28,983 nt of DNA from a virus. The notes under the pieces were generated by a model. That model was not told where the DNA came from. It saw nothing but the letters and a program-made list of their open reading frames with translations, and did no database searches. Positions 16,840 through 23,238 of the stretch are shown one piece after another. The stretch's first letter is position 1, and every line of letters begins with the position of its first letter. The stretch spans positions 1 to 28,983 of the IMG/VR virus record IMGVR_UViG_3300047330_000088. One strand, given 5' to 3'. The position numbers were made by a program, and so were the translations under genes.

Positions 16840-17342
16840 CCCGGACCGTAGAAGCTTTGGTCGGTTGTCGCGACAAAACCGCTCGGCGCCGGCGCCGGCG
16901 GGCTATTCACGTTCGTGCCGGTTGGGTCGCCGTCATCTGCGAACGTCGTAAAGCCGCGGTCGGACATGCTGGCGTAGCTTTCGTCGCCGGAAGGGATCGC
17001 GCCATCCAGCACGATCGTGCCGTCGCGAATGCTGGCCAGCCAGTCCATGACTTCCTTGCGCGCCAGCCGCATCTGCTCGGTCGGCTCGGTCTGTTCGCCG
17101 AACGCCAGGTCGTAGCGCGCGAGGAAGCAGGCGGCGCGGTTCAGTTCCGGCAGCACCTCGGTAACAGGAACGAGATAGCGCTTGCGCAGGAACGTATCGA
17201 TGATGGCACTGGCATCGCCCAGCGCGCGCGTCACGCTGGCCTGGTTGATCGAGGTCAGCGGCTCGCCGTCCGGCGTGGTCAGCCGGATCAGCTCCTGCGC
17301 GCCGAAGCGCGCCACCATGTCCGTGACGGCGGCATACGCCAT
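16836..17342 (-). CDS. Mu gp36 (DUF1320) head-tail connector protein
   Basis: 168 aa. Begins YAAVTDMVARFGAQELIRLT, the classic DUF1320 opening (Y-x-T-x-x-D-M-xxRFGxxEL), followed by ALGDASAIIDTFLRKRYLVPV (41-61 in part), NRAACFLARYDL, and a helix ending MRLARKEVMDWLASI. These are adaptor proteins that sit under the portal. The C-terminal 45 residues are a Pro/Gly/Asp-rich tail, usual in the family. Starts 3 bases after the gp35-like stop; ATGA overlap with gp37-like. Confidence 0.9.
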   Translation of the reverse strand: MAYAAVTDMVARFGAQELIRLTTPDGEPLTSINQASVTRALGDASAIIDTFLRKRYLVPVTEVLPELNRAACFLARYDLAFGEQTEPTEQMRLARKEVMDWLASIRDGTIVLDGAIPSGDESYASMSDRGFTTFADDGDPTGTNVNSPPAPAPSGFVATTDQSFYGPG

Positions 17343-17345
17343 TGA

Positions 17346-17666
17346 TCAGACCGCCCTGCGGGCTCTCGCCTTCACGGCCTCGGCGGCAGGCACGATCTCA
17401 GCGCCGGTCGGCAGGCCGCCATCGGGAACCTCGGCGCGGCCATCCAGCTTGGCCTCCAGATCGGCATCCGCGAAGCTGCCCAGCTGGAATTGCGTCATGG
17501 TATCCGCCGTCAGCAGGTCGCCGACCGCGAGCGAAATATGCCGATCCGCGATCAAGGCGCGAAGCTGCTCCTCGGTGAAGGCGGTGAGAGGGTGCGCGGC
17601 AAACTGCGGGTGCGCCACGCCGGCGACATTCAAGCCCGGCCGGGTGCAGAAAATCAAAAGCTTCAT
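17346..17666 (-). CDS. Mu gp35-like small head/neck protein
   Basis: 106 aa. A frame open further upstream is discounted: the ATG at 17666 has AGAAGGA 7 bases ahead and begins a sensible strand, MKLLIFCTRPGLNVAG. The first 45 residues look like the N-terminal part of the HI1506/Mu gp35-type proteins; TEEQLRALIADRHISLAVGD (31-50) resembles the small lipoyl-like or FluMu-type helix-turn-helix seen there. The C-terminal half is acidic then Ala/Arg-rich (AEAVKARARRAV). Its place between gpT and gp36 matches Mu. Exact role is unknown. Confidence 0.75.
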   Translation of the reverse strand: MKLLIFCTRPGLNVAGVAHPQFAAHPLTAFTEEQLRALIADRHISLAVGDLLTADTMTQFQLGSFADADLEAKLDGRAEVPDGGLPTGAEIVPAAEAVKARARRAV

Positions 17667-17698
17667 GACAAATCCTTCTGACAACTGAAGACGATCGA

Positions 17699-18619
17699 TT
17701 ACCCCAGCCAGGTGTATTCGATGGGCTTGAACATGTTGATCACGTCGTTCTCCACCAGCGTCGTCGGCGTGGAGGGATCGTTCGCGATCAGCGTGTTCTT
17801 GTAGTAGGCCATGGCGCGCGGAAAGAGAGCGCTGGGCACGATCAGCGTGTCCGGTCGGATGCCCATGGGCGTTCCGTCCGGCCGGCGGATTTCCGCCATG
17901 GCCGTGCGCGCGGCGATCAGGTTCGCCGGGTTCAGCACCAGCGTGCTGTAATAGGCGAGCTGCCACAGGCCGAAGCCGGCGTTGGAACGGCCGCGCACGC
18001 CCCACAGGAATTCGTCATTGTCGAATACCGAAGGATCGTCCGGATTGAACCGCGTGGTCAGCTCGAACGGCACGCGGTTCTGGTAAATGAACGGCCGCAG
18101 CGATTTGCTGCGATCCACCAGATACCAGCCCGGATAGGCGCCGGTGCCGGACGTGTTGGAAACCGTCGTCGCGCCACCCGTCAGCGTGTAGCCGGGATGG
18201 CCGTTGCTGAAAAAATACTGCCCGTCGTAACCCAGCATCGTCGTGCCGCTCATCATGAGCTGCGCGATCAGCTTGTCCGGCAGCGCCGCCGCGTCCGAAC
18301 CCATCTGCGAGGCGACGGGCGCGAACATGCCATACCGGTCGTCCTCCACGTCGGTACGCGGAATGGCGATGGTCTCTTCGAACTTGCGGTTCTTGATGGA
18401 GAAACTCTCCATCGTGAGGTTGTGCACCGCGCGGGCGCCGATCCACTCGCGGACGCCGGGCAGCATGTCCAGGCGCGGATAGACTTCGGTGTCGCCGGTA
18501 CTGCTCGCGTCGTAGCAGAATTCCTTGTAGAGACTTTGCTCCGCCCAGAACTGCGTGTTGTAGGCGAGCTGCAAGCCGTTGTTGATCGAGCCCAGCAGGG
18601 CTGCGGTGATAAGCGCCAT
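17699..18619 (-). CDS. T: major head protein, Mu gpT-like
   Basis: Major capsid subunit of HK97-like fold, 306 aa (Mu T 305 aa). The family pattern is visible: N-terminal helix INNGLQLAYNTQFWAEQ, then YPRLDMLPGVREWIGARAVHNL (about 47-68, quoted in part), the RKFEETIAIPRTDVEDDRYGMF region, a GYDGQYFFSNGHPG motif (129-142), and an end in FKPIEYTWLG. No N-terminal propeptide is apparent, as in Mu. A TAG stop precedes the ATG by 2 bases, and it is followed by gp35-like. Highly abundant virion protein by analogy. Confidence 0.94.
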   Translation of the reverse strand: MALITAALLGSINNGLQLAYNTQFWAEQSLYKEFCYDASSTGDTEVYPRLDMLPGVREWIGARAVHNLTMESFSIKNRKFEETIAIPRTDVEDDRYGMFAPVASQMGSDAAALPDKLIAQLMMSGTTMLGYDGQYFFSNGHPGYTLTGGATTVSNTSGTGAYPGWYLVDRSKSLRPFIYQNRVPFELTTRFNPDDPSVFDNDEFLWGVRGRSNAGFGLWQLAYYSTLVLNPANLIAARTAMAEIRRPDGTPMGIRPDTLIVPSALFPRAMAYYKNTLIANDPSTPTTLVENDVINMFKPIEYTWLG

Positions 18620-18621
18620 GA

Positions 18622-19047
18622 CTAGGACCCCAAGAGTTTGACGTAAGTCAGGCCGGTCGCGGTATCGAGCCCGACGAGCGTGCCGATCAGCAGGTTCGAT
18701 CCCGCGGTCAGCGTCAGCGTGCTGTCGTCGGTGGCGTAGACATTGGCGTTCAGATACGTGCCGATGTTCGCCGCGGTCACCGTGGGAACGACGATGCCGT
18801 AGGTTCCCTTGCTCGGGATGACGAACTGCTGCACCACCGGCTGGCCGACTGTGCCGCTCGCCCGGTCGGCCAGGCCAGCGAACACCACGCTGCCCGCCGT
18901 CTGGATTGGCTGTACCGTGCCGCCCACCGTCATGCCCAGCAGCGCGTGGCGATAGATCACCACACCGGCGCTCGGCGCGTAGCCGAATTCGCCTTCCGAC
19001 TTCGCGCCGCCGTGGCGCGTGTAGTTCGCGTCAGCGCTTAGCGCCAT
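18622..19047 (-). CDS. head decoration / capsid-stabilising protein (Mu gp33 position)
   Basis: 141 aa, beta-rich, between protease and major head protein, the usual place for a decoration protein. N-terminal YTRHGGAKSEGEFGYA (about 8-23), then VVIYRHALLGMTVGG, AGLADRASGT, and PSKGTYGIVVPTVTAANIGTYL: the alternating strands and conserved Gly/Ala of DUF2190-like cement proteins. It starts one base after the protease stop with AAGGGAG ahead. Function is assigned by position and fold impression, not by a catalytic signature. Confidence 0.75.
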   Translation of the reverse strand: MALSADANYTRHGGAKSEGEFGYAPSAGVVIYRHALLGMTVGGTVQPIQTAGSVVFAGLADRASGTVGQPVVQQFVIPSKGTYGIVVPTVTAANIGTYLNANVYATDDSTLTLTAGSNLLIGTLVGLDTATGLTYVKLLGS

Positions 19048-19048
19048 G

Positions 19049-20014
19049 TCACGCGGCTCCCTTCTTGGCGGCCATCTTTTTCTTGTTCTCGGCGAACTTC
19101 TTCGGGTCCTGGCCCATCTTCTTGCAGACCGCCATTTCCTCTGAGGTCAGCTCGTCGCCATCGCCCACGTCGTGCTTTTGCGGTGGCATGCCGCCGGCGT
19201 GGATGGAGACCAGGGCGTTGATCTCCTTCTCCACGTTCACGGCGTCCGCCATGTGCCGCGCCACGTAATGGTCGCGCAGCGCGCTGATCGGTTTGCCCGC
19301 GGCGATCGCGCTGTCGATAAACGAAACCGCTGCTGCGCGCTGCGTGTTTGCCCGCAGCGTGTTCAGCTCGGTCTCCATCGCCACCAGGCGGGTTACCATG
19401 GTTTGCACCTCGCCGGCCGCCGCCTGCTGGCTCTGCCGCACCGTCGCCAGCTCGGCCGAGGCGGCGTGCCCAGCGGTGATCGCCGCCAGCAACGCCGCTT
19501 CGTCAGCGTCGGCCGGCAGTTTGAGGGCGGCGCGGATTGTCGCGAGGTCCAAGTGCGTCTCCTGATTTTGCTGATGCAGCGCATGCAGATCGAGGTTCGG
19601 GGTGTTGGTCAGGGCGGCGCGCAGGAGTTTCTGCACGTGGCCGGTTTTCTTGTCGGCGGTGAACACCGGGCTGATGCCGCGGTAGGCCCGCTCGCTCATG
19701 AGTTGACGGCCGGTCTCGTTCCACTCGACCCGGCCCCAGATGCCGTCCTCGCGCGCCTGCAGCTCCATGATCCAGCCGCGCGCCGGGCTCGGCGCACCGG
19801 CGAGTGCCGCGGTGTCGGTGGAATGGTTTTCGTCCAGCGGCAGGTGGCCGTCCGCCATGCTCGCGCGGATCAGCGCGGCGGCGTCGGGAACCGAATAGGG
19901 GCCGCGGCCGTCCACGCCCTTGAACGTGCCGGCGGGGATCAGATGCACCCAGTCGGGCACCTGGCCAGGCGCCGCGACCGGCTGGTCCTGGTAATGGGGG
20001 GTTGTGATCAACAT
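19049..20014 (-). CDS. I: Mu gpI-like head protease with scaffold C-terminus
   Basis: Prohead maturation protease fused to scaffold, 321 aa (Mu I about 360). The N-terminal half carries family signatures: PDWVHLIPAGTFKGVDGRGPY (20-40, a stretch of which is quoted in part elsewhere), LPLDENHSTD (58-67) with the likely catalytic His, YRGISPVF (111-118) with the likely catalytic Ser115, and AALTNTPNL (133-141). From about 150 on it becomes a helical, Ala/Gln/Glu-rich scaffold with coiled-coil character and a Lys-rich end (FAENKKKMAAKK), as in scaffolds that bind capsid. In Mu the scaffold part is also made separately as gpZ; an internal start is possible but not obvious. The start lacks a clear Shine-Dalgarno. 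It is the first gene after the terminator. Confidence 0.88.
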   Translation of the reverse strand: MLITTPHYQDQPVAAPGQVPDWVHLIPAGTFKGVDGRGPYSVPDAAALIRASMADGHLPLDENHSTDTAALAGAPSPARGWIMELQAREDGIWGRVEWNETGRQLMSERAYRGISPVFTADKKTGHVQKLLRAALTNTPNLDLHALHQQNQETHLDLATIRAALKLPADADEAALLAAITAGHAASAELATVRQSQQAAAGEVQTMVTRLVAMETELNTLRANTQRAAAVSFIDSAIAAGKPISALRDHYVARHMADAVNVEKEINALVSIHAGGMPPQKHDVGDGDELTSEEMAVCKKMGQDPKKFAENKKKMAAKKGAA

Positions 20015-20127
20015 CGGCGCGCAGCATGATGGCGCGGGCGCCGCGGAATAATGCCTGCGGATGCGGGCAGCGGCCTTCGGTCGTCAGGTCATCAGAGTAG
20101 CCCGCGATCCGGCTGTGGGACAGCGCC

Positions 20128-20165
20128 AAAAAGGGGAGGTCCGCCCCGCGCCGGAGCAGACCTCC
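20128..20165 (-). terminator. strong intrinsic terminator after antirepressor-like gene
   Basis: Read on the minus strand, a 14-bp stem (12 Watson-Crick and 2 G-U pairs) starting GGAGGTCTGCTCCG closes on the three-base loop GCG and is followed by CC and TTTTT (the + strand AAAAA at 20128..20132). This is a textbook Rho-independent terminator for transcripts coming from 21218 and beyond. It would also stop late transcription before the protease and capsid genes unless read through. Confidence 0.82.
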
Positions 20166-20348
20166 AAAGTGGCACCGCCAGCGGGTTTTTACTCTGCTGC
20201 GCTACAGACCCCCTCGCCAGCCGATTTCGCGCCCTGGCGAGACCCCTCCACAAGCTCTCGGGGGTCATTTTTGGCCTCACAAGCAGTTTGCCGCTGAGGC
20301 CGGTCTAGAGGCTCGGATGACCTGGGGTAGCGGCCCAGTTTAGAGGGC

Positions 20349-20397
20349 CTATTAGCCCCATTATTAGAGCTATTACGGGGGGTGTTTTTTCTATTAG
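20349..20397. repeat. four TATTA-type heptamers at about helical spacing
   Basis: CTATTAG, TTATTAG, CTATTAC and CTATTAG start at 20349, 20361, 20370 and 20391, intervals of 12, 9 and 21 bases, all in the same orientation. They stand out as AT-rich blocks in G+C-rich DNA, about 30-80 bases downstream of the antirepressor-like stop. They could be operator half-sites read along one face of the helix. They could equally be a chance AT-rich patch. Confidence 0.45.
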
Positions 20398-20426
20398 GCC
20401 GGAAAACGCCCCCCTGGACCACCCCT

Positions 20427-21218
20427 TCAGTTTTCCCCGATTTCACCCGCCTCGTTTTCGGCGCCATTTTCCGTGCCCTCGACGACGGCAGCGGCCTCAT
20501 CGTCGGCCTGGTCTTCAGCGCCGTCGAAGGCCATTTCCCGCTGCTTCAGGCCGAGCCGGCGGCGCCGGTTGACCTCCGCCTTGATCGCCGTCTCGGAGAA
20601 CCCGTCGAGCATCGCCATGCGCCTGATGCGCGCATATTCGGCGCTCGCCAGGCTTTGCAGATGCCGCCCGCGCTCCCAGGCTTCGGCGTGAGCGGAAAGC
20701 CGTGGATCGGAAGGCAGCATGTATCGGCCGGCCAGGATGCCGCTGAGCTTGGCAGCCGCCTCCTCGGCGCCGTCCAGCCCCTCGATCAGTTCCAGCGCGT
20801 AGCTCAGCGCCAGCTTGGCATCGAGCGACAGGTCGGCCATGCCGTCGCGCGTCTGCGTCAGCATCATGCCACGTCGCAGCACGCGACCTTCGAGCAAGTC
20901 GGTCAGCCACTTTCGAAAACGCGCACCGATCGGCGAGTTCACGAGCATTGCCAGGAGGCGAGCGCCCCGCAAACTAAACACCCGCATGTTTTGAACACCA
21001 CGGGTCTCCGTTGGGAGAGACACAAGCCGGGTTTCCTCGGCCGTGAATTCATTCTCGTGCCGCGCGAGCAGGTTCACCAATCCGGATTGCGATTTGAAGC
21101 CCAACGGTATCACTAAACGGGTAGTCGTCACCCAGGGTTCGCCGTCGATCATGACGGCCATAAGATCGTAATTTTCGAAGCTGAGGATTGCCCCAGCCGG
21201 TTTGGTATAGGCGTTCAT
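20427..21218 (-). CDS. antirepressor-like protein (P22 AR / BRO-type N-terminal domain)
   Basis: A 263-aa protein. Residues 12-105 have the pattern of the phage antirepressor N-terminal domain: LSFENYDLMAVMIDGEPWV (12-30), then TRLVIPLGFKSQSGLVNLLARHE with a helix-turn-helix-like feel, MRVFSLRGARLLAMLVNSP (about 78-96) and RFRKWLTDLLEG. These domains usually help DNA or repressor binding and are joined to variable C-terminal parts; here that is a helical region (116-225) and a strongly acidic tail rich in Glu, Asp and Ala. The ATG at 21218 has GGGAAAAG directly ahead. It has its own surroundings: hairpin upstream, terminator downstream. Such a gene normally belongs to the early or lysogeny region, so its place between head genes is odd. 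Role in induction or in silencing a rival phage is inference. Confidence 0.72.
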   Translation of the reverse strand: MNAYTKPAGAILSFENYDLMAVMIDGEPWVTTTRLVIPLGFKSQSGLVNLLARHENEFTAEETRLVSLPTETRGVQNMRVFSLRGARLLAMLVNSPIGARFRKWLTDLLEGRVLRRGMMLTQTRDGMADLSLDAKLALSYALELIEGLDGAEEAAAKLSGILAGRYMLPSDPRLSAHAEAWERGRHLQSLASAEYARIRRMAMLDGFSETAIKAEVNRRRRLGLKQREMAFDGAEDQADDEAAAVVEGTENGAENEAGEIGEN

Positions 21219-21266
21219 CTTTTCCCAGACCTTTGCATGTTGATGAGGTTTGCGGACCGCGACTCA

Positions 21267-21291
21267 GACTCGGCTGGCCAGCAGCCGAGTC
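21267..21291. repeat. perfect 10-bp inverted repeat with 5-base loop
   Basis: GACTCGGCTG and its exact complement flank the loop GCCAG. It lies in the 138-base gap between the 77-aa gene and the antirepressor-like gene. No T-run follows on either strand. A further GCGACTC overlapping its left side can also pair with the end of the right arm, extending the symmetry. It may be a protein-binding palindrome or an RNA processing hairpin. Confidence 0.8.
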
Positions 21292-21356
21292 GCGCAAGCG
21301 CCGCGCCTGTGAATGTCATGTGTAACCTGGGGTCGCTTTCGCTTTCCCCTGCGGAG

Positions 21357-21590
21357 TCAAGCAGCTGTCTTCTTCAGCCTTAGCTGGAAGTCGAAGCTCA
21401 GCCCTTCCGCCTGCTGCATCGCTTTCGCCATGGCGGTAAAAGTCTCGACCAGCGCGGCGGCCGCGGCGGGCGTCAGCTCGAAGCCCTCCTGCTTCGGGCA
21501 GTCGCGCAGCAGGGTTTGCAGCAAGTCCAGGTGGCCCGCGACCTTGCGCGGGGTGTCCTCGGGTTTTTCGGGATCAAAATCGAAGTTCAT
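21357..21590 (-). CDS. 77-aa protein of unknown function
   Basis: A small acidic to neutral helical protein beginning MNFDFDPEKPEDTPRK; the middle (LDLLQTLLRDCPKQ, then LTPAAAAALVETFTAMAKAMQQ) is predicted helical by eye and the end is basic (LRLKK). No family recognised. It is flanked by unusual DNA: a structured element runs up to one base before its ATG and another 10-bp hairpin lies after its stop. Only a weak purine run (AAAAGCGAGCAAGCA) precedes the start, and that run is one arm of the alternative pairing, so translation may depend on RNA structure. Coding status is supported by size, composition and position rather than by homology. Confidence 0.55.
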   Translation of the reverse strand: MNFDFDPEKPEDTPRKVAGHLDLLQTLLRDCPKQEGFELTPAAAAALVETFTAMAKAMQQAEGLSFDFQLRLKKTAA

Positions 21591-21591
21591 T

Positions 21592-21777
21592 GCTTGCTCG
21601 CTTTTCTAGGGCGATTGGCTCGGCGCAACACGCGCCGAGCCGGGAGCTAGAAAACCGCAAGCTTACGGCACCACAGCCTTTAGGCTTCCGCCCTGGACAT
21701 GCGCTGTGGTCTCCCGGCTGCCCGGCGGGCAAACCTCTTTTAGTCTTCGGTCAACGTAGTGCTTGCGGATTTTCTAG
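21592..21777 (-). ncRNA. highly structured leader or small RNA with pseudoknot and alternative pairing
   Basis: This intergenic stretch is packed with matching arms (given as + coordinates, transcribed on minus). P1: 21761..21777 pairs with 21647..21662 (16 pairs, one bulge). Inside it are a GCCC/GGGC hairpin (21720..21730), a stem of 21703..21710 with 21670..21677 (8 pairs) and a stacked AGCC-GGCT hairpin (21675..21686; shares three bases with the last). A pseudoknot is possible: 21711..21717 inside the P1 loop with 21640..21646 outside it (7 pairs). A perfect 10-bp hairpin follows (21617..21641). The 3' arm of P1 can instead pair with 21592..21609 (14 pairs around an internal loop), which ends one base before the ATG of the 77-aa gene. 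This is either a regulatory leader or an orphan mobile-element RNA; see findings. Confidence 0.6.
21617..21641. repeat. perfect 10-bp inverted repeat with 5-base loop
   Basis: GGCTCGGCGC and its exact complement are separated by AACAC. There is no T-run on either strand, so it is not a standard terminator. It is the last hairpin of the structured element above and closely resembles the hairpin at 21267..21291 on the other side of the 77-aa gene (same arm and loop lengths, shared CTCGGC core). Confidence 0.85.
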
Positions 21778-21815
21778 GTCCGTAATGCGACCCTAAGAGC
21801 GCTCTGAGCGCCGCG

Positions 21816-22334
21816 TCAAGCGCCTCTGAGCAGCTCCTGCATGGTGAAGGCATACTGGTCCATGATCATCTGCTTGTCGGCCTCGCCGATGCCCAGATAC
21901 GGCCGCGCCGGGATTGTCACCCGCCGCGCGTGCACCACGCGCTTGCCCAGCTTGAACACCAGGCTGCGGCCATGCACCGGCCGGATCACGCCGCCGAACT
22001 GGTGGATGGCCGCGTAAATTTTGTTGCTGCCGATCGCCACCTGGCGCGGCCCCTGCACCTGGAACGTCACGCTGCCCATCAGGCCGCCGCGCATCGCCTT
22101 CTCGCGCAAAATGCCCGGCCCGCGCTTGAACGCGGCATAGGCCGGGTTCAGCCCTTTCCACGCCGCCCCCGCCGGGTCGGTCGCGGTGACGAACCGTTCC
22201 TGCGTCGTCTTCACCAGGCCGACGCCGACGCGCTTCAGCAGCGGCCGGAAATCGCCCGTCAGTTTTTCCACCCGCTGGAACGCCGCGCGGATCATCCCGT
22301 CATCGAGCGTCGCCTCGATCCGTGCACCTGTCAT
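21816..22334 (-). CDS. Mu gp31 (G)-like virion morphogenesis / tail completion protein
   Basis: 172 aa, the usual size for the phage tail completion family (Phage_tail_S, P2 gpS/Mu gpG). Visible hallmarks: an N-terminal helix pair, QERFVTATDPAGAAWKGL (46-63) with the conserved FxxxxDPxGxxW motif, IHQFGG (112-117), and ARRVTIPARPYLGI (136-149) with the conserved P-ARPxLG ending. It acts at the head-tail junction. It starts in an ATGA overlap with the 61-aa gene. Unlike Mu, the next gene is not the protease; a 1.8-kb insert with an antirepressor-like gene follows. Confidence 0.88.
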   Translation of the reverse strand: MTGARIEATLDDGMIRAAFQRVEKLTGDFRPLLKRVGVGLVKTTQERFVTATDPAGAAWKGLNPAYAAFKRGPGILREKAMRGGLMGSVTFQVQGPRQVAIGSNKIYAAIHQFGGVIRPVHGRSLVFKLGKRVVHARRVTIPARPYLGIGEADKQMIMDQYAFTMQELLRGA

Positions 22335-22516
22335 GCCGCACGCTCCCGCTGGTTATAGCTCTCGCAGGCCGCATTGAGCACGTCGCAGTTCGGCCGCCCG
22401 GGGCCTTCGCAGAGCGTTTCCCCGGTCAACGTCACATAGAGCCGCCAGCCGCCTCTGATGTGTTCCAGCAGCGTCAATTCCGTGACCGGCCTGCCGTCCG
22501 CGTAAGTCACGCTCAT
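22331..22516 (-). CDS. 61-aa protein of unknown function in head operon
   Basis: A very short gene held by ATGA overlaps at both ends (with the F-like gene upstream and the gp31-like gene downstream), which is the main reason to believe it. The sequence (TYADGRPV near the start, GGWRLYVTLTGETLCEGPGRPNCD in the middle, written here only in part of its length) suggests a small beta sheet with two Cys that could bind metal or form a disulfide. I do not recognise a family. Mu has no gene at this place. Confidence 0.58.
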   Translation of the reverse strand: MSVTYADGRPVTELTLLEHIRGGWRLYVTLTGETLCEGPGRPNCDVLNAACESYNQRERAA

Positions 22517-23238
22517 GGATCAATCTCCTTCATCGGATCGGATTTCACCGGGCTGTCAAGCCAGGCTTTGCCGGGCGAGTAATCGAAGCCGGGGTCGATG
22601 CCATCTGGTACATCATGGATCGCGCCCGTCGCCTTATCCACCCATTTCGTCATGCGCACCTCGGGCGCCTGGTCCGGCCCGCTGCGGCCCATCCGCCGCA
22701 TGTCGGCGTGGCTCACCGGCACCACGTAGCAGCTGCACCGCCAGCCGTTCGGCGGGTAGTGCGTGCTCCAGAACGGATCGTCGCATTTGAGCACCGTGCC
22801 GTTCCACGCCAAATGCTGCGGCCGAGGCCGCCGGCTGTCGCCATGCCGGTATTCCCAGTAGGGGAAGGCCGCGGTCACGTCCGGGTCCGACATTTGCGCG
22901 TAGCGGCCGGCGGAATAGGCGCCGGCCAGGTTGGTCTCGTAAATCACCTGGCTGCGCCAGCCCGGCGTGCCGTGATAGACCCAGCCGTGTCTCTTCACGA
23001 TCGCATCGAAGTCTTTGCGGAACTCCTCCAGCGTGGTGCCCTGGCTGATCGCCTTGTCCACCGCCTCGCGGAAATCCTCCACCAGCGCATCAGTGGCGGC
23101 GCCGGCGACCATGAAGGCGCGCGAATGCGCCTCCCGCCACACATCCGTCCAGCGCTCGGTTTTCACGTTGGCTTTCTGCCGGAAGAACGCGATCGCCTCC
23201 TCGAACGGCAGGTCGATCGCCTCCGCGTCCGTGGTCAC
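22513..23238 (-). CDS. F: Mu gpF-like minor head protein (head morphogenesis)
   Basis: Minor capsid protein of the SPP1 gp7/Mu F class, which rides on the portal and enters the head. 241 aa, shorter than Mu F (about 430 aa), so the variable C-terminal part is reduced. The diagnostic end of the domain is clear: WEYRHGD (128-134), then DDPFWSTHYPPNGWRCSC (153-170) with the Trp-Pro-Pro-Asn-Gly and two Cys. A basic helix RSQVIYETNLAGAYSAGRY (95-113) precedes it. It starts at GTG in a GTGA overlap with the portal stop. The C-terminal tail (KAWLDSPVKSDPMKEIDP) matches the usual ending of these short forms. Confidence 0.9.
   Translation of the reverse strand: MTTDAEAIDLPFEEAIAFFRQKANVKTERWTDVWREAHSRAFMVAGAATDALVEDFREAVDKAISQGTTLEEFRKDFDAIVKRHGWVYHGTPGWRSQVIYETNLAGAYSAGRYAQMSDPDVTAAFPYWEYRHGDSRRPRPQHLAWNGTVLKCDDPFWSTHYPPNGWRCSCYVVPVSHADMRRMGRSGPDQAPEVRMTKWVDKATGAIHDVPDGIDPGFDYSPGKAWLDSPVKSDPMKEIDP

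Larger units (their letters stand above)
20015..20426. other. 412-base non-coding stretch between antirepressor-like and protease genes
   Basis: No gene is supported here. It holds, right to left, the TATTA heptamers, a pair of arms GACCCC/GGGGTC (20241..20246 and 20261..20266), a hairpin CTCGCCAG/CTGGCGAG (20213..20220 with 20234..20241), and the intrinsic terminator (20128..20165). The last 113 bases before the protease ATG should contain a promoter if the terminator is effective; I see no convincing sigma-70 -35/-10 pair. A 103-codon open frame at 20189..20500 has no ribosome site or protein-like composition and overlaps the end of the antirepressor-like gene, so I leave it out. Confidence 0.6.

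Noticed and set aside
8218-20056. Shared 14-mer CGCGGAATAATGCC at 8218..8231 and 20042..20055, each shortly upstream of a gene
   Set aside because: Tempting as a promoter word, but a few exact 14-mer matches are expected by chance in 29 kb on two strands, and the surrounding bases do not agree.
20189-20500. 103-codon minus-strand frame in the spacer after the antirepressor-like gene
   Set aside because: No ribosome site, low-complexity composition, crosses the TATTA array and overlaps the real gene in another frame.
21592-21777. Group I intron or tRNA-like element
   Set aside because: No interrupted gene at the site, no full P4-P6 or P7 core, too short for an intron, and no acceptor or anticodon arm pattern for a tRNA.
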